Shown: positions 32,445 to 40,627 of the stretch, one piece after another
How positions within the stretch are numbered: the stretch's first letter is position 1
How the letters are laid out: every line of letters starts with the position of its first letter
Assembly: GCA_003233175.1 (NCBI GenBank)
Contig: QIKY01000223.1
Span: 1 to 40,778 of the forward strand
From: Planctomycetaceae bacterium
GTDB taxonomy: Bacteria; Planctomycetota; Planctomycetia; Pirellulales; Pirellulaceae
Reading direction: 5' to 3'
DNA: 40,778 nucleotides
The notes under the pieces: generated by a model
Database searches by the model: none
Told to the model about the DNA's origin: nothing
What the model saw: only the letters and a program-made list of their open reading frames with translations
Program-made: the position numbers and the translations under genes

Positions 32445-35400
32445 CTACGCCTCAGGGGCCGATGCGGGCGAATTGATGGTCGACTTGTTGGTGTAGGGCG
32501 CTGCGGCGAGAACTCGCGTGCGCGTGGAATCGGCTGCCGACGTTTGCGAAAGGACTGGGCGTCCGACGCGACGAACCCGGTTCTCCGACCACTTGGACAA
32601 CATCCTCGCCACGCCGACTCCCAAAGCCCCGACCACAGACGACTGCGCCAAGAGCATGGCGGCGTCTGGCGCCCACGCCGATAAGCCAACCACCGACACC
32701 GCCAGCACGAAAACAGCGGCGGCGAGAAAGCGAGCTCCACTGAGAACTGGGAAATAGATCAGCGCCAACCCCAACACAAGCACCACGCTGGAGCAAGCGA
32801 TCAACAAATCTCGCAAATGAAGCACGACCAGTGTTCCCGGCGCAACGTTGGAGAAAGCGCCGAAAAGATAAACGTTCGCGTGCGGCGTGGGAGAATCTTG
32901 AGCTTCGAGGCCGATCCAACGTTTGAGATCAGCGTCGGTCAGGGTGGGCCGTCGTTCGAACAGGTAGCCGCTCCAAACCCAGGCGAATTCCGGCGTCAAG
33001 TCGGCGGGCCAAAGAAACAGTTGTTCACCGCGCGGCAGCGCAATTTGCCAATACATGCGCTCCACGGCGCCGGCGCCGAGAACCAGTGGCATTTCGAAAC
33101 GCTCGCGCCTCAGCTTGCGTTCCGCCAGCGGGCGTTCGTAACTGATGCTGAGCAACACCCGATGCTCGGCTGTATCTCTATCTCTGGCCGCATCTGCGGG
33201 CGCTGCAACGACCAACACATTCACCCCGTGTTCGTTGGTGGACAGCGAAATGTCGCTCTCTTTGGCTCGTTCGCCATCAAACGCGACTTGCACGGCTTGC
33301 AAACGAGCCCCTCGCGGCAAGCGAACACGCAAGGCATCGGCCGTGGTTCGAGCCTGCATGATCGCCTGATCGGTCCGAGAATGGCGGAGCCACGCGCTAC
33401 GCACCCAAACTTTGTCGACCACGGTTGTTTTTTGCTGTTCCTGGGGAGAAACCGGCATGGCTTCCAGTGAAATGATGCGGGCGAAGCCGTCGTGCGACAA
33501 CACCATGCTTTGCTGCTGGAGGCTTTCTCCCAGCGGCGGCAATGTGCGCCACTCGTTACTCTTGTTTTCAACTTTCAGGCGAGCATCAACCACGATTTCC
33601 GCACTCGCCGGATTGGTCTGCGAAACGTTGGCGTCGGTGGGAACCGCCAACGGAATTTGCAGCGACATTCGTCGGCCTTCGTCGAGGGGAGGCGTCCGGC
33701 GAGACCATCGCAACTGTAACGCCAAATCTCCCTTACGGCGGCTGGGCAGTCTGATTTGTATCGCGGCTCGATCTTTTGCCGCCGGCGTTGTTTGGTTGTC
33801 GACCCGATCAAACGGCGCTGCTTCGCCGTCGGCCGTGATTTTCAAGTCGTTCGCTTCCAGCATGGCCAGCGGTGCGTCGATCTCAAGACGGTCGATCCAC
33901 TGGTAGGCAATTTTGTAGTTAAGCGACTGTTGCAAGCTGGTTCGCACGGGGCCGATGCGAACCGTATTGGCGGACTCCACCGTGATCGCGGCGTCGCGCG
34001 TGGAAAACGAACAACGAAACTCCGGGGAGGAAACACCTCGCCGAACGCGGTAATACAGCGGGCGGCGCCGACTCTCCTCCGAAAGCATGGGAAAACTTGC
34101 CTCGGGCGCCAGTGTTTGCAGGGTTTCCGGTAGCGGCGAGAGCACAATATCGTCGTCGGGCAAGATCACCAAACGCGAAGTCTGGGGAGTGTTCGCCGTG
34201 ACACTGGGCAACGACGCCACAAACGACGCCGCACCCGCCTCCAGGGTTCGCTTGGCGCGGATCACGACTTCAAACTCGCCGGTCTTGGCTTGCGCCAACG
34301 GCACCAAAAGTGGAGAAGTCTGCTCGTAATTCACGGCGTCTTGATTGACCAGCCCCGGCGGACCGACCGAAACCAATTCCCAATCGGAGAGTTCAATGTC
34401 GACAAAATTCGCCCGCGCGCCGCGAATCGAGTAGAGCAGGCGGGCTTCCAGAATTAGTTCGTCGTGATGCACATAAATCAAATAGAGCGGCTCGACCGCG
34501 ACGCGTGATTTTTTTTGTTCGACGCGCACCAGCAAGGAACAGGGCTGGCGGACATACTCAAAACTCGCCACCACGTTTTCGCCTCGCAGCGATTCCGGCA
34601 GTTCGTCCGACCGGCGAATGTGTTCTTTTTCCCGCCAGTTGACCGTCCAATCGTCGGCCGCCGACAACGCCAAATAGCCCCATTCCCGAACGGCCCCCAC
34701 AACCGAAAAGCCGCCGACTTCAAAGTCTTGATTCTTCTCCGACGATCTCGTCGACTCTGTTTCCAGCACCACGCTGATCGATTCGTCGGACGGTTGTTCC
34801 AGCCGAACACGCACCGTTTGCACGCCGGCGTCTTCCTTTCGGCCCTTATTATTACCCGGCGCCATGGTATCGACCACTTCCACCGAATAGTTGCCGCCGT
34901 TGCCCGAAACCAACACCATGCCCGGAGGCAGACGCACATCGAATGTTTCGAGCGGACCGCCAAACGCATTGACCGTCAGCTCCGCTCTGCCGTGCAGTCG
35001 TTGGTCGTCTTGGGCGTGAATGAGAATCAGTCCGCTGGCTTCCAAAACGGCCTGCGGCGATTTGTCGCCGATGGTCGGAATGCGCCATGCGAGCTGCGAA
35101 GCGCCGCCTAGCCCCACGACCGTTAATCGTGTTTCTCCCGCCGAGACCGCCTCCTGTCGCAAGCTGCCCGCGCCGCTGATGCGGGCCTCAATATTTGCCG
35201 CCGTAATTTTTAGTGTGAGCGAGGAAGTGGTGGCGCGCGGCGAGGAGAAACTCCATGTCGCCTCAGGGCCATTGGCGCCCAAAACCGCGAACCCCGTCAA
35301 CGCCACATGAACCTGCACTCCTTTTTTCCCCCGCACCCAGCAGGCGTAGCCGTCTTCACGCCGCTCGACAAACGCCTCTTCGGCGCCTTCAATTTTTGCC

Positions 35401-35825
35401 GCCGCAGTAAGAAAAACGCCAGGCAACCGCAGAGGGATGCGCACCCAATGGTCGGTTCGCAACTCAATACGTGAATCAACTTCCAGGAACACCCGATCTT
35501 CCGCAACCGAACCGCGCAATGAAAACATCTCGAGGTGATATTCCGGAGGCGTCTCCCGACCGGCAAGGCCTTCGCGAAGTTGGTAGAGCGCCTCAAATTC
35601 CTCGAACGTCATGTTGGGGGAAGGGATCAGATTGCCGTTTTCGTCTTTCAGATAAAACGTTTCCGGCTTGACCTCCACGATTCCCTTCGCCTGCGCGGGC
35701 GCTTCTGCCTGAGCCGGCGGCTCTTCTTGCCCCCGCGCTGTTCGCGTCTTCACAAGCGCGCAAGAGAACAACAACAGCGCCAAGGCTGAAACGCGCAAAA
35801 CTGCAAGCGTGGGATGTGCATTCAC
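32445..35825 (-). CDS. Giant exported membrane protein, paralogous unit A
   Basis: A 1,126-residue protein (GTG start at 35825, chosen because a Sec signal follows directly and ends TARGQ; an upstream GTG at 35894 would add 23 residues). After a Pro/Ala/Gln linker comes FYLKDENGNLIPSPNMTFEE and then about 950 residues of predominantly beta-type sequence (many alternating hydrophobic/charged strands, no enzymatic motif seen). Three membrane segments occupy about 1006-1075, followed by a basic Ser/Thr-rich tail, probably cytoplasmic. The layout matches both halves of the next gene, which starts 4 nt after this stop. The two are therefore co-translated. No known family; role at the cell envelope is inferred. 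Confidence 0.85.
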   Translation of the reverse strand: MNAHPTLAVLRVSALALLLFSCALVKTRTARGQEEPPAQAEAPAQAKGIVEVKPETFYLKDENGNLIPSPNMTFEEFEALYQLREGLAGRETPPEYHLEMFSLRGSVAEDRVFLEVDSRIELRTDHWVRIPLRLPGVFLTAAAKIEGAEEAFVERREDGYACWVRGKKGVQVHVALTGFAVLGANGPEATWSFSSPRATTSSLTLKITAANIEARISGAGSLRQEAVSAGETRLTVVGLGGASQLAWRIPTIGDKSPQAVLEASGLILIHAQDDQRLHGRAELTVNAFGGPLETFDVRLPPGMVLVSGNGGNYSVEVVDTMAPGNNKGRKEDAGVQTVRVRLEQPSDESISVVLETESTRSSEKNQDFEVGGFSVVGAVREWGYLALSAADDWTVNWREKEHIRRSDELPESLRGENVVASFEYVRQPCSLLVRVEQKKSRVAVEPLYLIYVHHDELILEARLLYSIRGARANFVDIELSDWELVSVGPPGLVNQDAVNYEQTSPLLVPLAQAKTGEFEVVIRAKRTLEAGAASFVASLPSVTANTPQTSRLVILPDDDIVLSPLPETLQTLAPEASFPMLSEESRRRPLYYRVRRGVSSPEFRCSFSTRDAAITVESANTVRIGPVRTSLQQSLNYKIAYQWIDRLEIDAPLAMLEANDLKITADGEAAPFDRVDNQTTPAAKDRAAIQIRLPSRRKGDLALQLRWSRRTPPLDEGRRMSLQIPLAVPTDANVSQTNPASAEIVVDARLKVENKSNEWRTLPPLGESLQQQSMVLSHDGFARIISLEAMPVSPQEQQKTTVVDKVWVRSAWLRHSRTDQAIMQARTTADALRVRLPRGARLQAVQVAFDGERAKESDISLSTNEHGVNVLVVAAPADAARDRDTAEHRVLLSISYERPLAERKLRRERFEMPLVLGAGAVERMYWQIALPRGEQLFLWPADLTPEFAWVWSGYLFERRPTLTDADLKRWIGLEAQDSPTPHANVYLFGAFSNVAPGTLVVLHLRDLLIACSSVVLVLGLALIYFPVLSGARFLAAAVFVLAVSVVGLSAWAPDAAMLLAQSSVVGALGVGVARMLSKWSENRVRRVGRPVLSQTSAADSTRTRVLAAAPYTNKSTINSPASAPEA

Positions 35826-36539
35826 AATGCAGCTACAGGCAAACCTCAGACCAGGGTTCGCGCCATGAGTAAAGAGATGAGAGAAGACAAGCACTCGGTT
35901 GGCGAATCGGCCGCTGTAGACGGCTGCTTCCGCTTGAGAAAGGTGTCGCGACTAAAAATAATGCAGCCTCCCGCCAAAACACGGCAACCGACAACCAACC
36001 GATTCACTTCCCTCATCTTATCTGCTTTACACAGCAATACAAAATGGAAAACGGCCGATCCACCCATGTGGCGGGAGCCAACCCATACAACTGGTGGGAT
36101 CGGAACCGGAGCCGGCTTGGCGGCTGGACTGCTATTCGTCGGGGAGTGCGATTTATGTCAAAACAGCCAAAGAAACAATTCCTCTTTGCAATTTTTACAA
36201 GGCCGCGTCATGCGGACTGGGCGTCAAAAAGAGCATCCCCAAAAAACTCGCCGCACCCGCCAGGCTTTTTTCGGAAAAACGCCAAGTTTTTCTCAAGTTT
36301 GAAGACTCTTTGTCGTTCTTTGGCGCAACGCTTGCTTTGTTGCTAACTCCAGCAAACGAAAGTAGACAAATAGATTCGACCCAGCGAGACCGGTGGCCTT
36401 CCACAGCTACAGAGCACGACCGCAAATCGCGGTCATCAATCTCAGCCACTGGTCTCGAATCGATTCAAGGATGTCGCAGTACTCACAAGGACGCCCCGTG
36501 AATCTTAGGCGAGCGTCGCCGGAGTATGGCGAACAAAAA
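35826..36539. other. About 700 bp without a supportable gene upstream of the giant cluster
   Basis: Several open frames exist (longest 36094-36501, 135 codons) but none has a ribosome site, natural composition or recognisable motif. The stretch probably holds the promoter(s) for the leftward giant cluster. It is more AT-rich than its surroundings around 35940-36330. Confidence 0.5.
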
Positions 36540-36617
36540 AGACCGCTCACCGGTCTGCCGGCTTTTCGCGGCTAGAGGGTTCGATGGACTTCCCGCAGTC
36601 TGTCGAACCCTTTTTTT
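36540..36617 (+). ncRNA. Two strong hairpins ending in a T-tract; possible small RNA 3' end
   Basis: AGACCGCTCACCGGTCT (36540-36556) is one hairpin. AGGGTTCGATGGACT pairs with AGTCTGTCGAACCCT (36576-36611, 6-nt loop, two wobble pairs) and is followed by TTTTTTT to 36617, an exemplary intrinsic terminator. No gene lies upstream on the + strand for over 700 bp, so it would terminate either an unannotated small transcript or stray transcription ahead of the next gene. Confidence 0.4.
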
Positions 36618-36727
36618 GTGGCTTGAATTCGAGGTCGTGCGTGAAGAATCGACCCGCCCTTCGCATCAAAAGTTTATAGTGAGCCGATGTTTAATGCGCA
36701 ACGCAGCACCTAAAAAGGACAAACACG

Positions 36728-37642
36728 ATGCCCCCCGCCTCTCGAACAAATCGCCTTGCTCAAGCAAATAGCTTCCGATGCGGCCTATTCTTCTTGGCCT
36801 TCATTCTCACTCTGGCTGTTTCTCTACAAAACACCGGCTTGGCGCAAGACGCCTCCAAAGGCTCCAGCCCCTTGGGAAAGCGCGCCGCCGGCGAGTCGAC
36901 CAATGGTAAGCCTTCGCTCGCCGTTCAACTTCGCGAACTTCAAACCAAGGTGGCGAAGCTCGAAAAAGCGCTGAAGAAAAATCAGGCCGGCATGATGAAA
37001 TCGGGCATGATGAAGCCCGGCATGGGAATGGCGTCCATGGCCGGAAAGGGAATGAAGGGCGATAAAAAAAGCATGGCCTCCATGGGCATGGCGGGAATGG
37101 GGAATAAGACCGGCATGGGGAAGAAAGCCGGCATGGCGGCGATGGCGGGTGGGAAAAAGATGGGCGGGAAAAAGATGGGCGGGAAAAAGATGGCGGGCAT
37201 GGCGATGATGGGACGGATGAAAGGCATGGGAAAAATGAAAATGCCCTCGGCGTTGCCAGGATTCGCCGGCGCTTCACACATTTATCATATCGGCGCCGAT
37301 AGTTTCTTTCTGGACCATGCCGAGCACATCACCCTGACCCAGGAGCAACAAATAAAGCTGAACCAAATCAAGGAAAAAGTCTTGCTTGGGCAGGCGACGT
37401 CCGACCGCTGGATCGAGCAAGCCGAGCAGGAACTCTGGGTGTTAACCAGTTCCGACCGCCCACAGGCAACTCAAGTGGAGGCAAAAATTCGCGAAATCGA
37501 AAAACTCAACGGCGATAAGCGCATCGCATATATCCGGGCGGTCGGCCAGGCGGCGGGGGTGCTTACCAAGGAACAACGGCAAACGCTCGTGGGAAACTTG
37601 CCGCCAGAGCATACGGCGGAAAGCGCGAGCAGCGAAAACTAG
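36728..37642 (+). CDS. Met/Lys/Gly-rich periplasmic protein with Spy-like C-terminal domain
   Basis: A 304-residue exported protein; ATG at 36728 with AAGGA upstream. The signal peptide ends NTGLAQ. A short coiled coil (LRELQTKVAKLEKALKKNQ, about 65-84) leads into residues 85-175, an extreme low-complexity stretch of Met, Gly, Lys and Ala (GMGMASMAGKGMKGDKKSM and similar). About 30 Met residues there could bind Cu(I)/Ag(I). The last 110 residues (HAEHITLTQEQQIKLNQIKE and LTKEQRQTLVG) resemble LTxxQ repeats of Spy/CpxP/heavy-metal-resistance proteins. A periplasmic metal-sensing or buffering role is inferred from composition. It is followed 30 bp later by the SpoIIAA-like gene. Confidence 0.82.
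   Translation: MPPASRTNRLAQANSFRCGLFFLAFILTLAVSLQNTGLAQDASKGSSPLGKRAAGESTNGKPSLAVQLRELQTKVAKLEKALKKNQAGMMKSGMMKPGMGMASMAGKGMKGDKKSMASMGMAGMGNKTGMGKKAGMAAMAGGKKMGGKKMGGKKMAGMAMMGRMKGMGKMKMPSALPGFAGASHIYHIGADSFFLDHAEHITLTQEQQIKLNQIKEKVLLGQATSDRWIEQAEQELWVLTSSDRPQATQVEAKIREIEKLNGDKRIAYIRAVGQAAGVLTKEQRQTLVGNLPPEHTAESASSEN
37151..37195 (+). repeat. 15-bp tandem repeat x3 coding for Gly-Lys-Lys-Met-Gly
   Basis: Unit GGGAAAAAGATGGGC occurs three times (the third ends GCG), in frame within the Met-rich region. Confidence 0.92.
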
Positions 37643-37672
37643 TTTTATTGTTAGGAGAAAGGAAGGTGTGAA

Positions 37673-38086
37673 ATGGCTGTCGAATTACTGCAAGACTACG
37701 ATGGAAAGGTGTTGACCATTCAAACCAGCGGGAAACTGACGCTCGAAGATTATCATCAGTTCGTGCCTCGCATCGAGCAGATAATCAACAAGCACGGCCG
37801 CGTCCGAGTGTTGTTCGATATGCGAGATTTTCACGGTTGGAGCATGGCCGCCCTCTGGGAGGACATCAAGTTCGACCTGAAACATTTCAAAGATATCGAA
37901 CGTTTGGCGATGGTTGGCGAACGCACCTGGGAAAAATGGATGGCGACCTTCTGCCGACCGTTCACGTCCGCCGAAATTCGCTACTTCGACCAAAGCGAAT
38001 CCGATAAAGCGCACCGCTGGGTTAGCGAAGGATTATCGCCGACGCCAACGCAGTCGTCTTGCTGTTGCTCCGAAACGCACAAGTGA
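37673..38086 (+). CDS. SpoIIAA-like (STAS-fold) protein
   Basis: A 137-residue protein of the SpoIIAA-like family, a STAS-like fold without the canonical phosphorylated serine. Typical landmarks are GKLTLEDYHQFVPRIEQII, VRVLFDMRDFHGWSMAALWEDIKFDLKHF split by short loops, ERLAMVGERTWEKWMATF and the C-terminal AEIRYFDQSESDKAHRWV. The tail adds SSCCCSETHK with three adjacent cysteines, unusual for the family and possibly metal- or redox-related. A strong AGGAG/GGAAGG ribosome site precedes the ATG. It is 30 bp after the Met-rich gene and probably co-transcribed. It is cytoplasmic; the precise role is unknown. Confidence 0.88.
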   Translation: MAVELLQDYDGKVLTIQTSGKLTLEDYHQFVPRIEQIINKHGRVRVLFDMRDFHGWSMAALWEDIKFDLKHFKDIERLAMVGERTWEKWMATFCRPFTSAEIRYFDQSESDKAHRWVSEGLSPTPTQSSCCCSETHK

Positions 38087-38097
38087 GGCGGCTGGTA

Positions 38098-38431
38098 AGT
38101 ACCTGTCCAAGATCTATTTCGTGTTTTTTGGATGCGGGCCAGGCTGAGAGGTGAGGCGTTTTTGATTTCATATCCTGGAAGGATAAAAGCCATTAGCCGG
38201 TGGTCGAGCGCAGCGAACACCACCGGAGTATCTGGCCGTACTGGGCGGCGGCGCGAATGACGGCGTCGTTTTGAGGCGCTCGGTCTGGCATCCCGCCGGG
38301 ATGCATCGCGATTGCTGCGCCGGGCAACCGGTGGCGTCGCTACGCTCAGCCACCGGCTAATGGCTGCCAAGCCTCTGGCTTGATGGGAATTCCATAACAC
38401 TATTGCGCGGAATAGATCTTGGACAGGTGCT
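38098..38431. repeat. 334-bp nested palindrome, MITE-like
   Basis: Outer arms AGTACCTGTCCAAGATCTAT (38098) and AATAGATCTTGGACAGGTGC (38411) are inverted repeats. Inside them GCCATTAGCCGGTGG (38189-38203) and CCACCGGCTAATGGC (38350-38364) are perfect complements. Near the middle is a further palindrome CATCCCGCCGGGATG (38289-38303). There is no coding frame of note. The nested symmetry suggests a mobile or REP-like element that inserted after the SpoIIAA-like gene. Confidence 0.8.
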
Positions 38432-38462
38432 AAGTTGGCGTGGGAAAACCACTTCCCGGTTC

Positions 38463-38495
38463 AGAAGCCCGGCTTTTTCAAAAAGCCGGGTTTCT
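38463..38495. terminator. Variant hairpin AGCCCGGCTTTTT
   Basis: AGAAGCCCGGCTTTTTC pairs with AAAAAGCCGGGTTTCT; a variant of the 38543 hairpin. It probably ends transcription from the 36728-38086 operon or the nested palindrome. Confidence 0.6.
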
Positions 38496-38542
38496 CAAAC
38501 GTCCATTCAGGATTTAATGGTTCCACACTTTCGGTAGCTCGG

Positions 38543-38576
38543 AAAAGCCCGGCATTTTCAAAATGCCGGGCTTTTA
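38543..38576. terminator. Hairpin terminator, same family as 2563/20705/25570
   Basis: Perfect AAAAGCCCGGCATTTT stem with complement and one-base centre, T-tract on both strands. The following 217 bp to the zinc-ribbon gene hold no supportable gene. Confidence 0.75.
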
Positions 38577-38793
38577 ATGTTCGGTACGTATGCTCCGCAC
38601 GGTAAGGATGGACACCATTGCATCATGCGCTAGTGCAAATATCACCTTTTCAGCCGCTTGAGATATCACCTGGAATTTCACAGCCCCAAAGATTTTTTGA
38701 CGATAAATCCGATTTTTCTCAATAATTGCGGGAGCAATGGCCGATGGAGCGATATGGAATTGTCGATATTCTCCCGCATTTGGAGTTGCACCC

Positions 38794-38982
38794 ATGGAAT
38801 GTCCTGCTTGCCGCGCCCCGAAGGCCTACCGGCGCACCTCCAAAAAAAACTTGAACCGCCTGCTGCACCGCGTAGGATTGATTCCGATGATGTGCCACCA
38901 CTGCTACCATAAATTCCACGTCGCGTGGCCGTTGACCATTGGCAAACAGCTCAATTCGCCAGCGCAACGCAACGCCGCCTGA
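38794..38982 (+). CDS. Small zinc-ribbon protein
   Basis: A 62-residue protein starting at ATG 38794, with GGAG nine bases upstream; the longer frame from 38737 lacks a ribosome site. Two CxxC pairs, CPAC (residues 3-6) and CHHC (about 34-37), separated by a basic stretch (YRRTSKKNLNRLLHR), suggest one zinc site. The segment after it, HKFHVAWPLTIGK, is hydrophobic-aromatic. I know of no function. It may be a planctomycete-specific small protein. It stands alone, between a terminator hairpin and a repeat-containing gap. Confidence 0.65.
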   Translation: MECPACRAPKAYRRTSKKNLNRLLHRVGLIPMMCHHCYHKFHVAWPLTIGKQLNSPAQRNAA

Positions 38983-39066
38983 CGGACGCTGCCCGAAAGG
39001 CGCCGCCGGACGCGGGCGCAGCGACTGGTTTTTCGGGTGTGGTGGATTGAGGCTGCGGGTGTATAA

Positions 39067-39111
39067 CTCACGCCACTGGCACTCACGCCACTGGCACTCA
39101 CGCCACTGGCA
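39067..39111. repeat. 15-bp tandem repeat x3, intergenic
   Basis: Unit CTCACGCCACTGGCA occurs three times exactly, between the zinc-ribbon gene and the beta-propeller gene. The rest of the 38983-39342 gap shows no gene. Confidence 0.93.
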
Positions 39112-39342
39112 TTGGCTCGTTCAACCGTTCAAGTTTTCATATCTACAGACTGCACAAAGGTTTTCTTCAATGGAGGAAGCCGCCTGTGTTCGCGCCTGCA
39201 TTTGTTCCATCGCGACATTTTGCGTTTAATGAAAAATACGACATCCCCATCCGTGAGCAGTAGATAAATGCCTTTCACCGCCGAATACCAAAGGCCCAAA
39301 CACATATACGAGCTCTTTGAGATGGGAGCCGAGGGGAAAGCC

Positions 39343-40377
39343 ATGAGGATTGTCGTGTTCTTCGTATTACTCGCGGTTCTGGCCGGCAGCGCCAGGGCCG
39401 ACGAAAAACCTGCCGGCCAGCAGATGACCATCGTCATTGAAGGGTTGAAAAACCCCTGTGGCGTCGCGATTCAACCAGACACCGGCGACGTATTCCTTGC
39501 CGAGAGCGGCGCCGGGCGCATCGTGAGGATTAAAAACGGCCAAGCGGAAGCCGTGATCACCGATTTCCCGCTCGATATTTACGGCCAGGGCCCCAAGTAT
39601 GCAATCGGCCCGCTCGGCTTGGCGTTCATCAATAAAAACACATTGGCGGTGGGCGGCGGCGGTAGGCCGGATGGCCAGGAATTGTTGCGGATTTATTCGC
39701 TGCCCGAAGCAGGTAAATCGATCAAGGCCGACGCCATGCTCAAGGCCCTGGGGCCGTTGCCCGCCGCCGAAGTGAATAACGATGCGAAGAGTAGCGGTGA
39801 ACAGAACGAAGGCGAGGGCAACTTTTATGCGGTGGCCGTTACGCCGGCCGCAATTTACGCCACCAGCAACGGCGACGACAACAAGGGCTGGGTCGTGAGG
39901 GCCGAAATTCAAACCAATGGCTTTGGTCCGCTGACACGTTTTCTGGCCACGAAGGAGGCCGTTGGCGTCGACGCTCCGGTGGCGGTCGTGATCAGTCCTC
40001 GCGGCGAACTCGTGATCGGCCAGATGGGTGAAATCGGCGAAACCCGCGATTCCCTGCTGACCTTCTACAACGCGAGGTCGGGAAAATTGCTGCTGAATCT
40101 TGACACCGGTTTGGCGGATATCACGGCGTTGGCCTACAGTTCCAAAGGCTTGCTTTACGCGCTCGATTTTTCCTGGACGCACCCAGAGGAAGGCGGGCTG
40201 TTTCGTCTTGATTCGTTGTTGGCCAACGGCGTTCCGGCGGTGCGAGCCGTGAAAATTATTTCGCTGGAAAAACCGACGGCCATGGCCGTCGGGCCGAATG
40301 GCGCGATTTACATCACGCTGCTGGGTTCGGCCGACGGCGTCACCGGAAAACTTGTCGTGCTTCCCGCCGGCTTATAG
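39343..40377 (+). CDS. Secreted beta-propeller (NHL/SMP-30-like) protein
   Basis: A 344-residue exported protein; ATG 39343 with GAGGGGA just upstream, followed by a signal peptide (RIVVFFVLLAVLAGSARAD). An earlier ATG (39268) would place 25 polar residues before the signal. The mature part is a beta propeller of the NHL/SMP-30/glucose-dehydrogenase-like kind, with repeated blades such as LKNPCGVAIQPDTGDVFLAE, ITALAYSSKGLLYALDF and EKPTAMAVGPNGAIYITLLG. No active-site residues can be named confidently. Periplasmic or extracellular. Function unknown; propellers of this type in planctomycetes often accompany cytochrome proteins, but none is adjacent here. Confidence 0.88.
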   Translation: MRIVVFFVLLAVLAGSARADEKPAGQQMTIVIEGLKNPCGVAIQPDTGDVFLAESGAGRIVRIKNGQAEAVITDFPLDIYGQGPKYAIGPLGLAFINKNTLAVGGGGRPDGQELLRIYSLPEAGKSIKADAMLKALGPLPAAEVNNDAKSSGEQNEGEGNFYAVAVTPAAIYATSNGDDNKGWVVRAEIQTNGFGPLTRFLATKEAVGVDAPVAVVISPRGELVIGQMGEIGETRDSLLTFYNARSGKLLLNLDTGLADITALAYSSKGLLYALDFSWTHPEEGGLFRLDSLLANGVPAVRAVKIISLEKPTAMAVGPNGAIYITLLGSADGVTGKLVVLPAGL

Positions 40378-40627
40378 CGGCGGGGAAATGGAGGATCGCG
40401 CCGAAGAGGTTCTTAATTTCCAGTACTTCACTGGTTTATTCTATTGCATGATTTGATTAGGCGGCGCACCTCTGGCTAGACTTTTCGAGTCGACTGCCGC
40501 CGAAATAAACAAGACTTCATGAATTTTACAACCGTTCACGGAGTTTGCTTGGAACGTTCATCATTACGCGGGCTTGAGTTTACAGGAGGGAACGGAGAGA
40601 ACCTGTTTGTTTCCTCGTTTCCGCTGC

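Noticed and set aside
32441-32740. N-terminal extension of the giant gene to 32740
   Set aside because: It overlaps the coding end of the upstream gene in another frame, has shadow-frame composition and no signal peptide; ATG 32440 does.
36094-36501. 135-codon frame upstream of the Met-rich gene
   Set aside because: No ribosome site, no motif, mixed composition; left as unannotated gap.
38574-38795. 73-codon leftward frame between the last hairpin and the zinc-ribbon start
   Set aside because: Composition is fairly protein-like, but it has no ribosome site, its stop lies in the terminator and it is antisense to the leader of a better-supported gene.
39067-39111. CRISPR-like array
   Set aside because: Units are directly adjacent 15-mers without spacers; no cas gene in the window.
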